This document shows, one piece after another, positions 17,381 to 25,924 of a stretch of 64,000 nucleotides of DNA. The stretch covers positions 89,817 to 153,816 of the forward strand of contig JAOAPE010000014.1 in the NCBI GenBank assembly GCA_025462725.1, read 5' to 3'. This DNA is from Terriglobales bacterium. Lineage in GTDB: Bacteria > Acidobacteriota > Terriglobia > Terriglobales > Acidobacteriaceae. Within the stretch, counting starts at the first letter, position 1. Every line of letters begins with the position of its first letter. A program made the translations under genes and the position numbers. The notes under the pieces were generated by a model. It ran no database searches and was not told where the DNA came from. It saw only the letters and a list, made by a program, of their open reading frames with translations.

Positions 17381-19327
17381 ATGAAATCTCTACTTCGGCA
17401 TGCAGTTGCCCTGCTAGCATTTTCTTCATTCTCGCTCGCGCAAACTCCTGCGACCGCGACCGTCGCACCTCCTGATACTGTCGTAGCGGAAAGCATTCCT
17501 GCAATTCCCGCAGCGCTCGCAGAAAAAGTTGTGCGTTACAGTGAGTTCCGGTCAGCTGGGATGCAGAGCTGGCACCCGTTGCGACGCGAGATGCTCATCG
17601 GCACCCGCTTTGCCGAGAACAATCAGATTCACCTTGTGAAAATGCCCGGCGGCGCGCGGACGCAGCTCACATTTTCAAACGAGCGTTCCGCAGGCGGACG
17701 CTTTCAGCCGAAGAAGGGAAAGTATTTCGTCTTCAATCGCGACATTGGCGGCGGCGAATGGTTCCAGCTTTATCGCTATGATGTCGCGACTGGTGACGAA
17801 ACTCTGCTAACCGACGGCAAGTCGCGCAACACTGGCATTGTCTTCGATCACACCGGCGATCGCATCGCCTACAGCTCCACGCGGCGTAATAAAAAAGATG
17901 GCGACATCTTCATCATGGATCCCGCAAATCCCGCAACCGACAAGATGCTCTTGCAAGTGGATGGCGGCGGCTGGAACGCAGCGGACTTTTCACATGATGG
18001 CAAGCAGTTGGTAGTGCTTGAGGCAATCTCTGTCGCCGAGTCCTACCTCTGGATGGTGAATACCGCGACTGGCGATAAGAAATTACTTACCCCAAAAGGC
18101 GGCGAGAAGGTTTCTTACAGCGACGCCCGTTTTGCTGCGGACGACAAATCCATTTACTTCACCACCGACAAAGGCTCTGAGTTTCATCGCCTGTCGCGTA
18201 TGGATCTGGCCTCAGGCAAGATCACGTTTCTGACCACGGCGATTCCCTGGGACGTAGAAGAATTCGACGTCACCGAAGACGGCAAGACAATCGCCTACGT
18301 GACCAACGAAGCAGGAATCGGCAAGCTGCATTTTCTTGACGCTGCAACAGCGAAGCCGCTTCCCTCTCCCAAACTGCCAGTGGGAGTGATCGGCGGATTG
18401 AACTGGCACGAGAACGGACAGGACCTCGCGTTTACCATCTCTTCTGCGCGCTCACCTTCTGATGTCTACTCCGTGAATCTGGGCACGCAAGCAGTCTCGC
18501 GCTGGACCTTCAGTGAAACCGGCGGCCTGAACACTGCAAACTTCTCCGAACCGGAACTGGTGAAGTGGAAGAGCTTCGACGGAAAAGAAATCTCCGGCTT
18601 CCTCTACAGACCCCCTGCAAAGTTCCCTGGCAAACGTCCGGTTGTTATCAACATTCACGGTGGGCCCGAAGGACAATCGCGCCCCGGCTTCCTCGGCCGT
18701 GGCAATTACTTCATCAACGAACTAGGCATTGCAGTCATCTATCCGAATGTCCGCGGCTCGCAGGGATACGGCAAATCCTTCGCCGAATCCGATAACGGAT
18801 TCAAACGTGAGGACACCTACAAAGATATCAACGCGCTACTCGATTGGATCAAGGCCAATCCCACGCTCGATGGCGACCGCATCCTGGTCACCGGCGGCAG
18901 CTACGGCGGACACATGACGCTCGCCGTTGCCACCAACTACAACGACAAGATCTGCTGTTCGCTTGATGTGGTCGGCATTTCGAATCTTGTTACATTCCTC
19001 GAACACACTGAAGCTTACCGCCGCGATCTCCGTCGAGTTGAGTACGGCGACGAGCGCGATCCCAAAATGCGTGAGTTCATGGAACGCACTGCGCCTATGA
19101 CCAAGGTGAAAAATATCACCAAGCCAATCTTGGTAGTTGCGGGAAAGAATGATCCGCGAGTTCCCATCTCCGAAGCCGATCAGTTCGTTACAAAAGTGCG
19201 CGACAACAAAACACCCGTCTGGTATTTGATCGGCAAGAATGAAGGACACGGCTTCCAAAAGAAGCCGAATCAAGATTACCAGTTCTACGCCACGATCCTG
19301 TTCATGCAGGAGTATCTGCTGAAATAG
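17381..19327 (+). CDS. secreted S9 family peptidase (prolyl oligopeptidase / acylaminoacyl-peptidase type)
   Basis: The 648-residue protein has a signal peptide (HAVALLAFSSFSLAQ) and a beta-propeller domain built of TolB/PD40-like repeats (about 45-390), for example RNTGIVFDHTGDRIAYSSTR. A C-terminal alpha/beta hydrolase domain follows. The nucleophile Ser is in VTGGSYGGHMTL (about 508-519), the Asp in AGKNDPRVP, and the His in NEGHGFQK near 625. It would cleave oligopeptides in the periplasm or outside. A clear AGGAG precedes the ATG. Downstream is a hairpin-repeat cluster rather than a standard terminator. Confidence 0.94.
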   Translation: MKSLLRHAVALLAFSSFSLAQTPATATVAPPDTVVAESIPAIPAALAEKVVRYSEFRSAGMQSWHPLRREMLIGTRFAENNQIHLVKMPGGARTQLTFSNERSAGGRFQPKKGKYFVFNRDIGGGEWFQLYRYDVATGDETLLTDGKSRNTGIVFDHTGDRIAYSSTRRNKKDGDIFIMDPANPATDKMLLQVDGGGWNAADFSHDGKQLVVLEAISVAESYLWMVNTATGDKKLLTPKGGEKVSYSDARFAADDKSIYFTTDKGSEFHRLSRMDLASGKITFLTTAIPWDVEEFDVTEDGKTIAYVTNEAGIGKLHFLDAATAKPLPSPKLPVGVIGGLNWHENGQDLAFTISSARSPSDVYSVNLGTQAVSRWTFSETGGLNTANFSEPELVKWKSFDGKEISGFLYRPPAKFPGKRPVVINIHGGPEGQSRPGFLGRGNYFINELGIAVIYPNVRGSQGYGKSFAESDNGFKREDTYKDINALLDWIKANPTLDGDRILVTGGSYGGHMTLAVATNYNDKICCSLDVVGISNLVTFLEHTEAYRRDLRRVEYGDERDPKMREFMERTAPMTKVKNITKPILVVAGKNDPRVPISEADQFVTKVRDNKTPVWYLIGKNEGHGFQKKPNQDYQFYATILFMQEYLLK

Positions 19328-19354
19328 CTTTGAAAACGGCGACAAGCGGTGGAT

Positions 19355-19455
19355 CCCATCCAGCGCCGGAGGCGCGACAAGCGCAGCGCTTAGCCCACCC
19401 CGCAAGGGGTGGGTAGTACGAAAAAAGAGGTCGAGCGCCGTAGGCGCGGCAGCTT
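19355..19455 (+). repeat. cluster of three hairpin repeats
   Basis: Three perfect hairpins sit in a row between the S9 peptidase and the frataxin-like gene. They are GCGCC-GGA-GGCGC (19363-19375), CCCACCCC-GCAA-GGGGTGGG with a GNRA tetraloop (19394-19413), and GCGCC-GTA-GGCGC (19435-19447). The outer two are near copies of each other. The run of six A after the middle one makes a terminator acting leftward conceivable, but the pattern is that of a dispersed intergenic repeat family. Confidence 0.8.
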
Positions 19456-19467
19456 TACAATGAATGC

Positions 19468-19797
19468 ATGGACGATCAGGAATTCCGGAAGCGCTCAGAA
19501 GCGGCAATCGACTCGTTAAAGAAGGCGCTATATGCCGCGGAAGAGACGGCTGACATCGAAGTGGAAGAACAGAGCGGAGTATTGAACCTGGTGTTCGATG
19601 ACCCGCCGGCAAAGTTTGTGGTGACACCGAATTCACCGGTGCGACAGATCTGGATTTCTGCTCTTTCCACCAGTTTCAAACTGGATTGGTCAGAATCTGC
19701 CGGAGAATTCATTCTGCAAAAAACCGGCGAAACTTTGAAACCACTGGTCGCGCGACTCGCCAACGAACAACTTGGCGAAGAAGCTGTAAAACTCTAA
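19468..19797 (+). CDS. cyaY: frataxin-like iron-binding protein (CyaY family)
   Basis: A 109-residue protein with the frataxin layout. An N-terminal helix (FRKRSEAAIDSLKKALYAAE) leads into acidic residues and the first strand EVEEQSGVLNLVFDD. Then come PVRQIWISALSTSFKLDW, matching the (R)QIWlas...f.fdw core, and a C-terminal helix. Frataxin/CyaY binds iron and tunes iron-sulfur cluster assembly through the IscS desulfurase. The acidic ridge on helix 1 is weaker than in E. coli CyaY. The gene converges with aroA; the two stop codons overlap (19794-19797). No isc or suf gene is near. A different frataxin-fold protein is possible. Confidence 0.75.
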   Translation: MDDQEFRKRSEAAIDSLKKALYAAEETADIEVEEQSGVLNLVFDDPPAKFVVTPNSPVRQIWISALSTSFKLDWSESAGEFILQKTGETLKPLVARLANEQLGEEAVKL

Positions 19798-21113
19798 CGC
19801 TCTGCGATTCGGTCAAGCATCGTCCAGAATTCTCCAAACGAAATGCTCGCCGCTTCAGCGCCGTGGATTTCCGTTTCACCTTCTGTTCGCAATGCGGCAA
19901 TCGCAAATGCCATCGCAATGCGATGATCACCATGTGAATCGATTTTCGCGCCGTGCAATCTTTGTCCGCCGGAAATCGTCCAGCCATCTCCGTGCTCTTC
20001 TACTTGCGCGCCCATTCGGCGCAGATTTTCAGTAACAGCCGCAATGCGATCAGATTCTTTCACTCGCAATTCACGCGCATCGCGTATTTCCATTCCGTTC
20101 GCTGTGTAAGGCGCAATCGCCGCAAGCACTGGCAATTCGTCAATCAATTGCGCCGATTGCGCTCCGGAGATTTTCGTCCCGCGCAAGGTTCCGTGTTCCA
20201 CCTTGAGCGTTCCAACAATCTCGCCGTGATGCTCCTCGAGGTTGATGACTGTCATCCGCGCTCCGATCGCCGTCAGCACATCCAGCAAAGCAGCGCGAGT
20301 AGGATTCATTCCCACCGCCTCTATGATCAGGTTCGATCCAGGAAACAACGCAGCAGCACACATGAAGAACGCTGCGGATGAAATGTCTCCTGGAACATAG
20401 GCATTAAGCGCCATGAGTTTCTGTCCACCAACAATGCTCACCCGATTGCGCGAGCGCTGCACTTCCGCTCCAAACGCTCGCAACGCCAGTTCGCCATGAT
20501 CGCGCGTCCTGAGCGACTCTTCGAAATGGGTTCCGCCTTCCGCTTGCAATCCCGCAAACAGTACAGCTGACTTCACCTGCGCACTAAGAACAGGCGCTTT
20601 GTATTCGATACCGCTCAATCGGCCACTGATCGGCGCTGAGATCCGCAGCGGCGGACCTCCGTGTTCGCCCGCGCTGATGTTCGCTCGCATTAACGTGAGC
20701 GGCTCAACAATGCGCCGCATCGGACGCCGACTCAAGGAATTATCACCCACCAACTCTGACGAGAAACTCTGTCCTGCCAGAATTCCCGACAACATCCTCA
20801 TCGTTGATCCAGAGTTGCCGCAGTCGAGTGGATTAGAACTCGGGCTCAGTTTGCCGCCGCTGCCGATCACTTCCACCACTCCATCCGCCGATCTGGAAAT
20901 CTCACAGCCAAGATCACGCAGAGATTGCAATGTGCTCTGGCAGTCAGCTCCGGTTGAGAAGTTCTCAAAGCGCGACTTCCCTTCCGCTAACGCCGCGAGC
21001 ATCGCATAACGATGCGATATAGATTTATCGCCAGGCAATCGGATTGTCCCGACGATGTTTTTCGCAGGTTTAATTGTGCACGTAGAGCCGGGCTTCATCG
21101 AGTCGTCATTCAT
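19794..21113 (-). CDS. aroA: 3-phosphoshikimate 1-carboxyvinyltransferase (EPSP synthase)
   Basis: The 439-residue protein shows all family hallmarks: RLPGDKSISHRYAMLAALAE near residue 25-44, LDCGNSGSTMRMLSGILAGQ (about 97-116), SLSRRPMRRIVEPL, the inner GDISSAAFFM motif, and near the C terminus RELRVKESDRIAAV and DSHGDHRIAMAFAIAAL. It joins phosphoenolpyruvate to shikimate 3-phosphate in aromatic amino-acid synthesis. It stands alone here, without other aro genes. The N-terminal ten residues before TIKPAKNIVG may be an extension; MKPGSTCTI five codons on is a second possible start. It is complete, with no missing active-site motif. Confidence 0.97.
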   Translation of the reverse strand: MNDDSMKPGSTCTIKPAKNIVGTIRLPGDKSISHRYAMLAALAEGKSRFENFSTGADCQSTLQSLRDLGCEISRSADGVVEVIGSGGKLSPSSNPLDCGNSGSTMRMLSGILAGQSFSSELVGDNSLSRRPMRRIVEPLTLMRANISAGEHGGPPLRISAPISGRLSGIEYKAPVLSAQVKSAVLFAGLQAEGGTHFEESLRTRDHGELALRAFGAEVQRSRNRVSIVGGQKLMALNAYVPGDISSAAFFMCAAALFPGSNLIIEAVGMNPTRAALLDVLTAIGARMTVINLEEHHGEIVGTLKVEHGTLRGTKISGAQSAQLIDELPVLAAIAPYTANGMEIRDARELRVKESDRIAAVTENLRRMGAQVEEHGDGWTISGGQRLHGAKIDSHGDHRIAMAFAIAALRTEGETEIHGAEAASISFGEFWTMLDRIAER

Positions 21114-21315
21114 TGTTTAGGTACTCTGTCCAGAGTTGCCCGTCAGGTCACAATCATTTTTGCTTAACCCTTTTGGGGGAGGACAACTCAGTCTTTCATA
21201 TACCACTCAAAATTTGCAGCACGAACAGAAATGCGCGTGCCGAGCGGTAGACCAAGGAATCGGACCTGTGACCGGGACCCAAAGCACCCTCATTTAAGAA
21301 TTTGAGGACACGGGT

Positions 21316-22302
21316 ATGATGACCCGGATTGGCGCAGGCTTCCTGGCAGTTCTTTTCTGTTGCACTTTTTCTCTTTCACAATCCTTACCTCATCACGGCA
21401 TCTCTGATGAGATGAGTAGTTTTACCGTGCACGTGAGCACCGGCAACGGCACTCCCGCCGGAAATGCCCGCGTGGAACTCCGAGACATCGGGACAGGACA
21501 GTTAGCTGCTTCGGGCTACACGAATTCCTCCGGGTCATTGGAACTCTCCGGACTCAGTGGAACAGTTTATATTCTGGAAATAACCCACGGTCTCAGCGAG
21601 TTGAAAGAGAAAACCGATATTCGCATGGACCGGATCTTGAGCGTCAGTCTGCCCGGCGCAGGCAGTGAAAACGCTGATGTGGGAACCAACAACAGCGTTT
21701 CCGTGGCGCAATATAAAGTACCTTCGAAAGCTCGGAACGAATACAAGAAGGCCTCCGAATCACTTTCAAAGCAAAAGAAGGACGAAGCGGCGGAGCATCT
21801 CGCTAAGGCTTTGGCCATTTATCCTAACTTCGCGGAAGCCCTAACGATGCGCGCGATCCTTAGCATGGACCACCAAGACGATCAATCTGCGCTGACCGAC
21901 TTAGAATCGGCCATTAAAATAGATCCATCTTACGCGTTCGCCTATTTCGCAATGGGTGCAACGTACAATTCGCTCTCGCGCTTTGATGATGCGGTCCGCA
22001 CACTGGAACGAGGTTTAGCGATTGCCCCAACGTCATGGCAGGGATACTTCGAATTGGGCAAAGCCAAACTAGGCAAAGGAGAAAGCGAGCAGGCACTCCG
22101 TCAGCTGGACAAAGCGCAATCTCTAGTTTCACAGTCGTATCCTTCGCTTCACCTTGTGAAGGCACACGCCTTGTTGTCGCTCAAGCAATACGCAGATGCA
22201 ATGAACGAGTTACAGCTGTTCTTGACGCAAGCGCCCAATGACTCGCGGAGTGCGAGTGCACGAAACACTTTGGAAGAAGTGAAGGCCTACGTCGGAAGAT
22301 AA
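21316..22302 (+). CDS. secreted TPR protein with an N-terminal carboxypeptidase-regulatory-like region
   Basis: The 328-residue protein has a signal peptide (RIGAGFLAVLFCCTFSLS) and a beta-rich segment (about 38-110). The words NARVELRDIGTGQLAASGYT and SGSLELSGLSGTVYILEI in that segment resemble carboxypeptidase-regulatory-like / Cna-B folds. A helical array of about five TPR units follows (about 140-320), such as AAEHLAKALAIYPNFAEALT and ALTDLESAIKIDPSYAFAYF. It probably acts in the periplasm or at the outer membrane as a binding scaffold. It has a 200-base upstream spacer, shared with divergent aroA, which should hold both promoters. No enzymatic residues are visible. Confidence 0.82.
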   Translation: MMTRIGAGFLAVLFCCTFSLSQSLPHHGISDEMSSFTVHVSTGNGTPAGNARVELRDIGTGQLAASGYTNSSGSLELSGLSGTVYILEITHGLSELKEKTDIRMDRILSVSLPGAGSENADVGTNNSVSVAQYKVPSKARNEYKKASESLSKQKKDEAAEHLAKALAIYPNFAEALTMRAILSMDHQDDQSALTDLESAIKIDPSYAFAYFAMGATYNSLSRFDDAVRTLERGLAIAPTSWQGYFELGKAKLGKGESEQALRQLDKAQSLVSQSYPSLHLVKAHALLSLKQYADAMNELQLFLTQAPNDSRSASARNTLEEVKAYVGR

Positions 22303-22350
22303 CTGTTTCAGCTTGGCAATGGCTCAGCAGACGCTGGGCCATTTGTCTGC

Positions 22351-23142
22351 TCAGCGCAAACGATCCAAAAACTCCCGAATGATCCTTGATGTCTCGTCCG
22401 GTCTTTCGAAAACAGAATAGTGTCCCGCCTGGGGAATTACCTTCAGCTCGCTACCGGCGATACTCGCATGCATTCTCTGTGCTTCCGACATCGGAATAGA
22501 GCGGTCTTCTTCGCCAGCAATGACCAGAGTGGGGACGGAAATCGTTTTCAGTGTTGGGACGGAGTCCGGACGCTCCGCCATCCCGCGTTGCGCTGCCGCG
22601 ATGCCCGCGGCAGTTCCGCGCATTGTTTGGCGCCCCGCCGAGACTATATCTGGCCGATTGCGCCTGGTGCTGCCGCCTAGAAGCTTGGGCAGCATGGAAT
22701 CCAGAAACTCTGACGGGCCACGTTGCAATACGTCTTCGGCTGACTTCAATCTACCAGAGCGAGTCTCTGGATTGTCCGATGTGGCACGGGTATTGCAGAG
22801 CAGCAGGGCGCGCACCTGCTCTCGATATCGTCTCCAGAATTCAAAGAGAATGTAGCCGCCAATCGATATTCCGCCGAAGACAGCCTTGTTGATCTCCGCT
22901 TCTTTACAAACCCGCGCAATGTCGGCTGCATGCCTCTCCATCGTGGCAGGGCCGTCGCCGACCGTGGATTCGCCATGTCCGCGCAAATCGATGAGAATGA
23001 CGCGGTGTCGTTGGCTGATCTTTTCTGCAACCGGAATCCACATCAGGTGGCTCGAGGGAAAAGCATGGAGCAGAACCACATCGGGACCGCTACCGAGGAC
23101 TTCATACGCAATCTCCGCGTCGCCGCTCCGCACTCGATTCAT
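22351..23142 (-). CDS. alpha/beta hydrolase
   Basis: A 263-residue alpha/beta-fold hydrolase. The oxyanion-hole region is VVLLHAFPSSHLMW (about 24-37). The nucleophile Ser is in AVFGGISIGGYILFEFW (GxSxG, about 87-103), the acid is the Asp in IAGEEDRSIP (about 207), and the His is in PQAGHYSVFERP (about 242). The DLRGHGES strand is typical of the proline iminopeptidase / epoxide hydrolase / lactonase branch. The substrate is unknown. It ends 49 bases from the convergent TPR gene's stop. Confidence 0.9.
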   Translation of the reverse strand: MNRVRSGDAEIAYEVLGSGPDVVLLHAFPSSHLMWIPVAEKISQRHRVILIDLRGHGESTVGDGPATMERHAADIARVCKEAEINKAVFGGISIGGYILFEFWRRYREQVRALLLCNTRATSDNPETRSGRLKSAEDVLQRGPSEFLDSMLPKLLGGSTRRNRPDIVSAGRQTMRGTAAGIAAAQRGMAERPDSVPTLKTISVPTLVIAGEEDRSIPMSEAQRMHASIAGSELKVIPQAGHYSVFERPDETSRIIREFLDRLR

Positions 23143-23163
23143 ACTTCGAGTTTACATGCGCAC

Positions 23164-23191
23164 GAAAAAAGCCCCCGCAACTGCGAGGGCT
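23164..23191 (-). terminator. rho-independent terminator after the PspC gene
   Basis: Read on the minus strand, AGCCCTCGC-AGTT-GCGGGGGCT forms a nine-base-pair stem (one T-G wobble) with a four-base loop, followed by a run of six T. It lies 18 bases beyond the stop of the PspC gene and just before the hydrolase start, so it separates the two transcripts. Confidence 0.85.
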
Positions 23192-23208
23192 ATGGGACAA
23201 AAGACTAT

Positions 23209-23532
23209 TTAACCGGCCGCCGGATGTTGGTTTGCATCAGTTGTGGCTGTATAGGGCACCAGCTCTGGGACATCCGGGATAACGACCCAGCCCACAATGT
23301 AAGCGATAAATCCAAATCCACCAAAGATGAAACTGAGTACGAAGACGAGGCGGATGATGATCACGTCGAGATCGAAATATTCGGCTAGACCCTTGCAGAC
23401 GCCGGCAATCTGTCTTCCCACGCGCGGCCTGACCAGACTGCGCCGGGCAGAAACAGTTCCCACCCGTCGGCCACAATAGGCGCAATGGATGGCGTCGTCC
23501 TGAATAGCTTTTCCGCAGTAGTTGCAGTACAT
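23209..23532 (-). CDS. PspC-domain membrane protein with an N-terminal zinc ribbon
   Basis: The 107-residue protein starts with a zinc ribbon (YCNYCGK and HCAYCGRRV, two CxxC pairs, residues 2-22). This is followed by the PspC domain (about 35-95): RQIAGVCKGLAEYFDLDV and a hydrophobic helix IRLVFVLSFIFGGFGFIAYI ending in VGWVVIPD. PspC proteins sense or transmit membrane stress in the phage-shock response. Here no pspA or pspF homologue is adjacent, and the zinc ribbon is an added module common in such stand-alone PspC proteins. The ribosome site GGAGGGG is strong. The gene is followed by its own terminator. Confidence 0.9.
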   Translation of the reverse strand: MYCNYCGKAIQDDAIHCAYCGRRVGTVSARRSLVRPRVGRQIAGVCKGLAEYFDLDVIIIRLVFVLSFIFGGFGFIAYIVGWVVIPDVPELVPYTATTDANQHPAAG

Positions 23533-23587
23533 AGTGCCCCTCCAGTTTGATATACGAACGCATTGAAATAAAGTTCCCTGTGTGCGC

Positions 23588-24844
23588 TCAAAATCGGAAC
23601 GGCTCTTTTACGAAACGCCTCGCCAGCGCTGCCTGAGGAGAGTCGCTGTCCAGCGCAATCGCGCCTTTGTAGTCTGAAAGGGCCTGCTCGCGCTTGCCAA
23701 GCACGTCGTACATCTCTCCTGCCCCAACTAGAGCCCGGACCTTCACCTCTGGCGTTAGATTCTTATACTCCAACGCCGTTTCATATGCCTTGAGCGCTTC
23801 AGGGACCTTTTTCTGTCCCTTTAGTGACTCCGCAAGCCCATAAGCAGCGCGCTCAAGATGCGGATCGGGATACATGCCGCTCTTACCGTTTTCCAGCAGC
23901 CGCGAATATTCCGCGATCGCCTCGTGTCCCATGCCCGCATCTTTAAGAAGATTCGCTTGTTCTAGTCCGAAAAGAAAATTCTTTGGGTACTGTGCAGTCA
24001 GTGTCCTGATCACGTCGAGGGCTTCGGTATACCGGGCCTCCCTGCGCAAAAAGAGCGCCAACGCTACTCGCGCATCAACGCTCGCCTCGCCATTCGATTT
24101 CCCCACTTCCGCGAGGAAATCCAATCCCTTTTTCTTACTGCCTGACATCCCTACCATCCCAGCCATGATCCTCGCGGCGAGGGGCATGCTTCCCAAAACG
24201 AAGTTGTGAAGGCCAACTACCAGTTTTGCATCGGTGTAATTCGGATTCAGTAGGAGGACCTTTTCGTGGTCGCTTCTTGAGCCTGCGGCATTCCGCAACG
24301 CCGCGAAGAAACTCTTTTCAATGATCGCAACGTAAGTGAGTTTCAGGCCGCGGGTCACCCCGCGTGCATAGAGCGCCTCCACATCATTGGGATTTATTTT
24401 AAGGCGCTTTTCGGAAAGCGCCATGCTCGTATCGGCCAGTTGGAGAATACGTGCTTTCACCTGCGGATCACCGGCGAGCGGCTTGCCGGTTAAGAAACCG
24501 TTGTCGGTATAAAGAGTCGTGTCCAGGGCATTGAGCCGATAGAGTTCTTTCAGCAACACCGCCTGCAGCAGATGGTTCACCGAATACGGATCTTCGGGAT
24601 GCGACTGCATCGTGCGGTCGAAGTCGATGATCGCTTTGTCATATTCAAGGTTGTAAAGAAAAGAAAAACCGGTCTTAGTAAAGGCGTCAACAACGGAGAG
24701 TCTAGACCCAAGAACTGCCGCAGTTATGGGCGTAACTTCGGGTTTCGCCTTGTCCACCTTGCTCGTGAGGCAGAAGGTATTGCTCGTTGCAGCCAGTAAG
24801 CAGACGAAAACCGCTTTTCGGAGCGACGCTGGGTAAGGTCTCAT
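23588..24844 (-). CDS. secreted TPR protein
   Basis: A 418-residue protein with a signal peptide (SLRKAVFVCLLAATSNTFC). TPR-type helix pairs are scattered along it: NLEYDKAIIDFDRTMQSHPE near the N terminus, ALDVIRTLTAQYPKNFLFGL in the middle, and VPEALKAYETALEY and REQALSDYKGAIALDSDSPQ near the C terminus. The middle region (VEALYARGVTRGLKLTYVAI, NYTDAKLVVGLHNFVLGSMP) is recognisable in a conserved acidobacterial protein family of unknown role. ATG at 24844 is taken as the start because it opens the signal peptide; the frame is open 25 codons further back. It is divergent from a small gene at 24934. No function can be assigned. Confidence 0.8.
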   Translation of the reverse strand: MRPYPASLRKAVFVCLLAATSNTFCLTSKVDKAKPEVTPITAAVLGSRLSVVDAFTKTGFSFLYNLEYDKAIIDFDRTMQSHPEDPYSVNHLLQAVLLKELYRLNALDTTLYTDNGFLTGKPLAGDPQVKARILQLADTSMALSEKRLKINPNDVEALYARGVTRGLKLTYVAIIEKSFFAALRNAAGSRSDHEKVLLLNPNYTDAKLVVGLHNFVLGSMPLAARIMAGMVGMSGSKKKGLDFLAEVGKSNGEASVDARVALALFLRREARYTEALDVIRTLTAQYPKNFLFGLEQANLLKDAGMGHEAIAEYSRLLENGKSGMYPDPHLERAAYGLAESLKGQKKVPEALKAYETALEYKNLTPEVKVRALVGAGEMYDVLGKREQALSDYKGAIALDSDSPQAALARRFVKEPFRF

Positions 24845-24933
24845 GGTCAATGGGTATCGGCAGTTTACCTGATGTGCCAAGGCTGGTGGGAAAAGGTACA
24901 AAGGTTTCTCTCCCCCCAACTGGAGAAACCGCT

Positions 24934-25161
24934 ATGCGCCTTCTTAGAGCCGACAAAGAGTTTTATTCAGAAGTAGAAGCAGCTGAAGTCTTGGGAATGT
25001 CCTTGGAGCGTCTGCATCTGCTCTTGAGTGAGAATATCTTTAACGACGGATCGAGAAGGCCGGAGCAGTTGAACTTCCGTGCAACCGACCTGATCCTCAT
25101 CGAATTCTGGGACCGCACCTTGGCCGACAACAAGGTCGTGCGCATGCCCAAGAGGTGCTGA
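24934..25161 (+). CDS. small helix-turn-helix-like protein, function unknown
   Basis: A 75-residue product. Residues 13-30 (SEVEAAEVLGMSLERLHLLL) look like the helix-turn-helix of MerR/excisionase-type proteins, in which a helix carrying TxxEAAxxLGVS is followed by a recognition helix. The rest (PEQLNFRATDLILIEFWDRT) would form the small wing. The ATG at 24934 is used because GGAG lies nine bases upstream; the open frame extends back to 24787 but overlaps the divergent gene's promoter. It converges on the flagellar-type genes that end at 25175. DNA binding is an inference from the pattern only. Confidence 0.6.
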   Translation: MRLLRADKEFYSEVEAAEVLGMSLERLHLLLSENIFNDGSRRPEQLNFRATDLILIEFWDRTLADNKVVRMPKRC

Positions 25162-25174
25162 GAAGCACGCGATA

Positions 25175-25486
25175 TTATTTAGTCAGCATTGCGATTTTGG
25201 AAAGCAGGCGTGAACTCGTCTGAAGCGCTGCCTGGTACCGGATCAACTCGGCAAGTTGTAGGCGACGTGGACTCGCGGGTTGTTTCCGCGCAACGTATCG
25301 CTCGACCAACTCCAATGCTTCGGCATCTGCTGATGAATCGCTCAGCGGGTCGCTGATATTGGATAGAAGGCTCGCGGTGAGTCCGGAATCCCACAACTTC
25401 GCCAGATTCCTAATATTGCTTGCTGCCACTGGATTGCTCGAAACGGTTTGTACCAGTGCCCCAATTATCGGATTGCATGCTGCCAT
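25175..25486 (-). CDS. short protein with a FlgK/hook-protein-like C-terminal helix
   Basis: A 103-residue protein with no sure family. Its last 25 residues (LAELIRYQAALQTSSRLLSK) follow the pattern of the C-terminal helix of hook and hook-associated proteins (EELxNLIRxQxAFxAxARVI). The N-terminal 75 residues are Ser/Asn/Ala-rich and do not resemble the FlgK body. It starts three bases after the stop of the flgN-like gene, where flgK lies in many flagellar operons. It may be a flgK relic, a new minor rod or hook component, or a coincidence. It is the last gene of the fliA-led operon. Confidence 0.5.
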   Translation of the reverse strand: MAACNPIIGALVQTVSSNPVAASNIRNLAKLWDSGLTASLLSNISDPLSDSSADAEALELVERYVARKQPASPRRLQLAELIRYQAALQTSSRLLSKIAMLTK

Positions 25487-25489
25487 GAC

Positions 25490-25924
25490 TTACTCCTCTG
25501 CCGCTCGCATGGATTCGAATGATAGCGGCGACCTGTACGCTTTTGCTTCGCTCTCTGCCACATTGATCATTACGTTCACTGACCGTTTGGCCCTGCGCAA
25601 CAGTGCGGCGTGTATCTTGTACGATTTCACCAACCACGCCTCTCCTGCCGCCATTTCCTCGCCCGTGTAACGCATTCCACCCGGATTCGCGACTGAAGCA
25701 CTGTTTTCATCAATGCTTTCTCGTGCCGATGTGAGCTCGACATCAAGGAACTGAAGTTCACCACAATATGTCTGCTGTTGCTGGTTCAAGAGTTGAAGCT
25801 CCTCGTGATCCCGCCGGAGCAGCGCGTACTGGCTGCGATGCAGGGTCTCAGTGAGCCCGAGAACCGCTTCGAAGCGATGATCGAGCAACTCCTTGTAGCT
25901 CGTAAGTGATGATGTCTTCAACAT
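25490..25924 (-). CDS. FlgN-like flagellar export chaperone
   Basis: The 144-residue protein is predominantly alpha-helical. A long N-terminal helix (YKELLDHRFEAVLGLTETLH) is followed by QYALLRRDHEELQLLNQQQQ, where FlgN proteins carry a similar helix that ends in conserved Gln residues. A second helix pair follows, with AWLVKSYKIHAALLRRAKRS. FlgN holds the hook-associated proteins FlgK and FlgL before export. Its start overlaps the flgM-like gene by seven bases, the usual flgM-flgN order. The match is by architecture and position, not by firm sequence identity. Confidence 0.55.
   Translation of the reverse strand: MLKTSSLTSYKELLDHRFEAVLGLTETLHRSQYALLRRDHEELQLLNQQQQTYCGELQFLDVELTSARESIDENSASVANPGGMRYTGEEMAAGEAWLVKSYKIHAALLRRAKRSVNVMINVAESEAKAYRSPLSFESMRAAEE

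Noticed and set aside
19394..19413. The CCCACCCC-GCAA-GGGGTGGG hairpin as a terminator of the S9 peptidase gene
   Set aside because: No T-run follows it on the plus strand; it fits a repeat cluster better.
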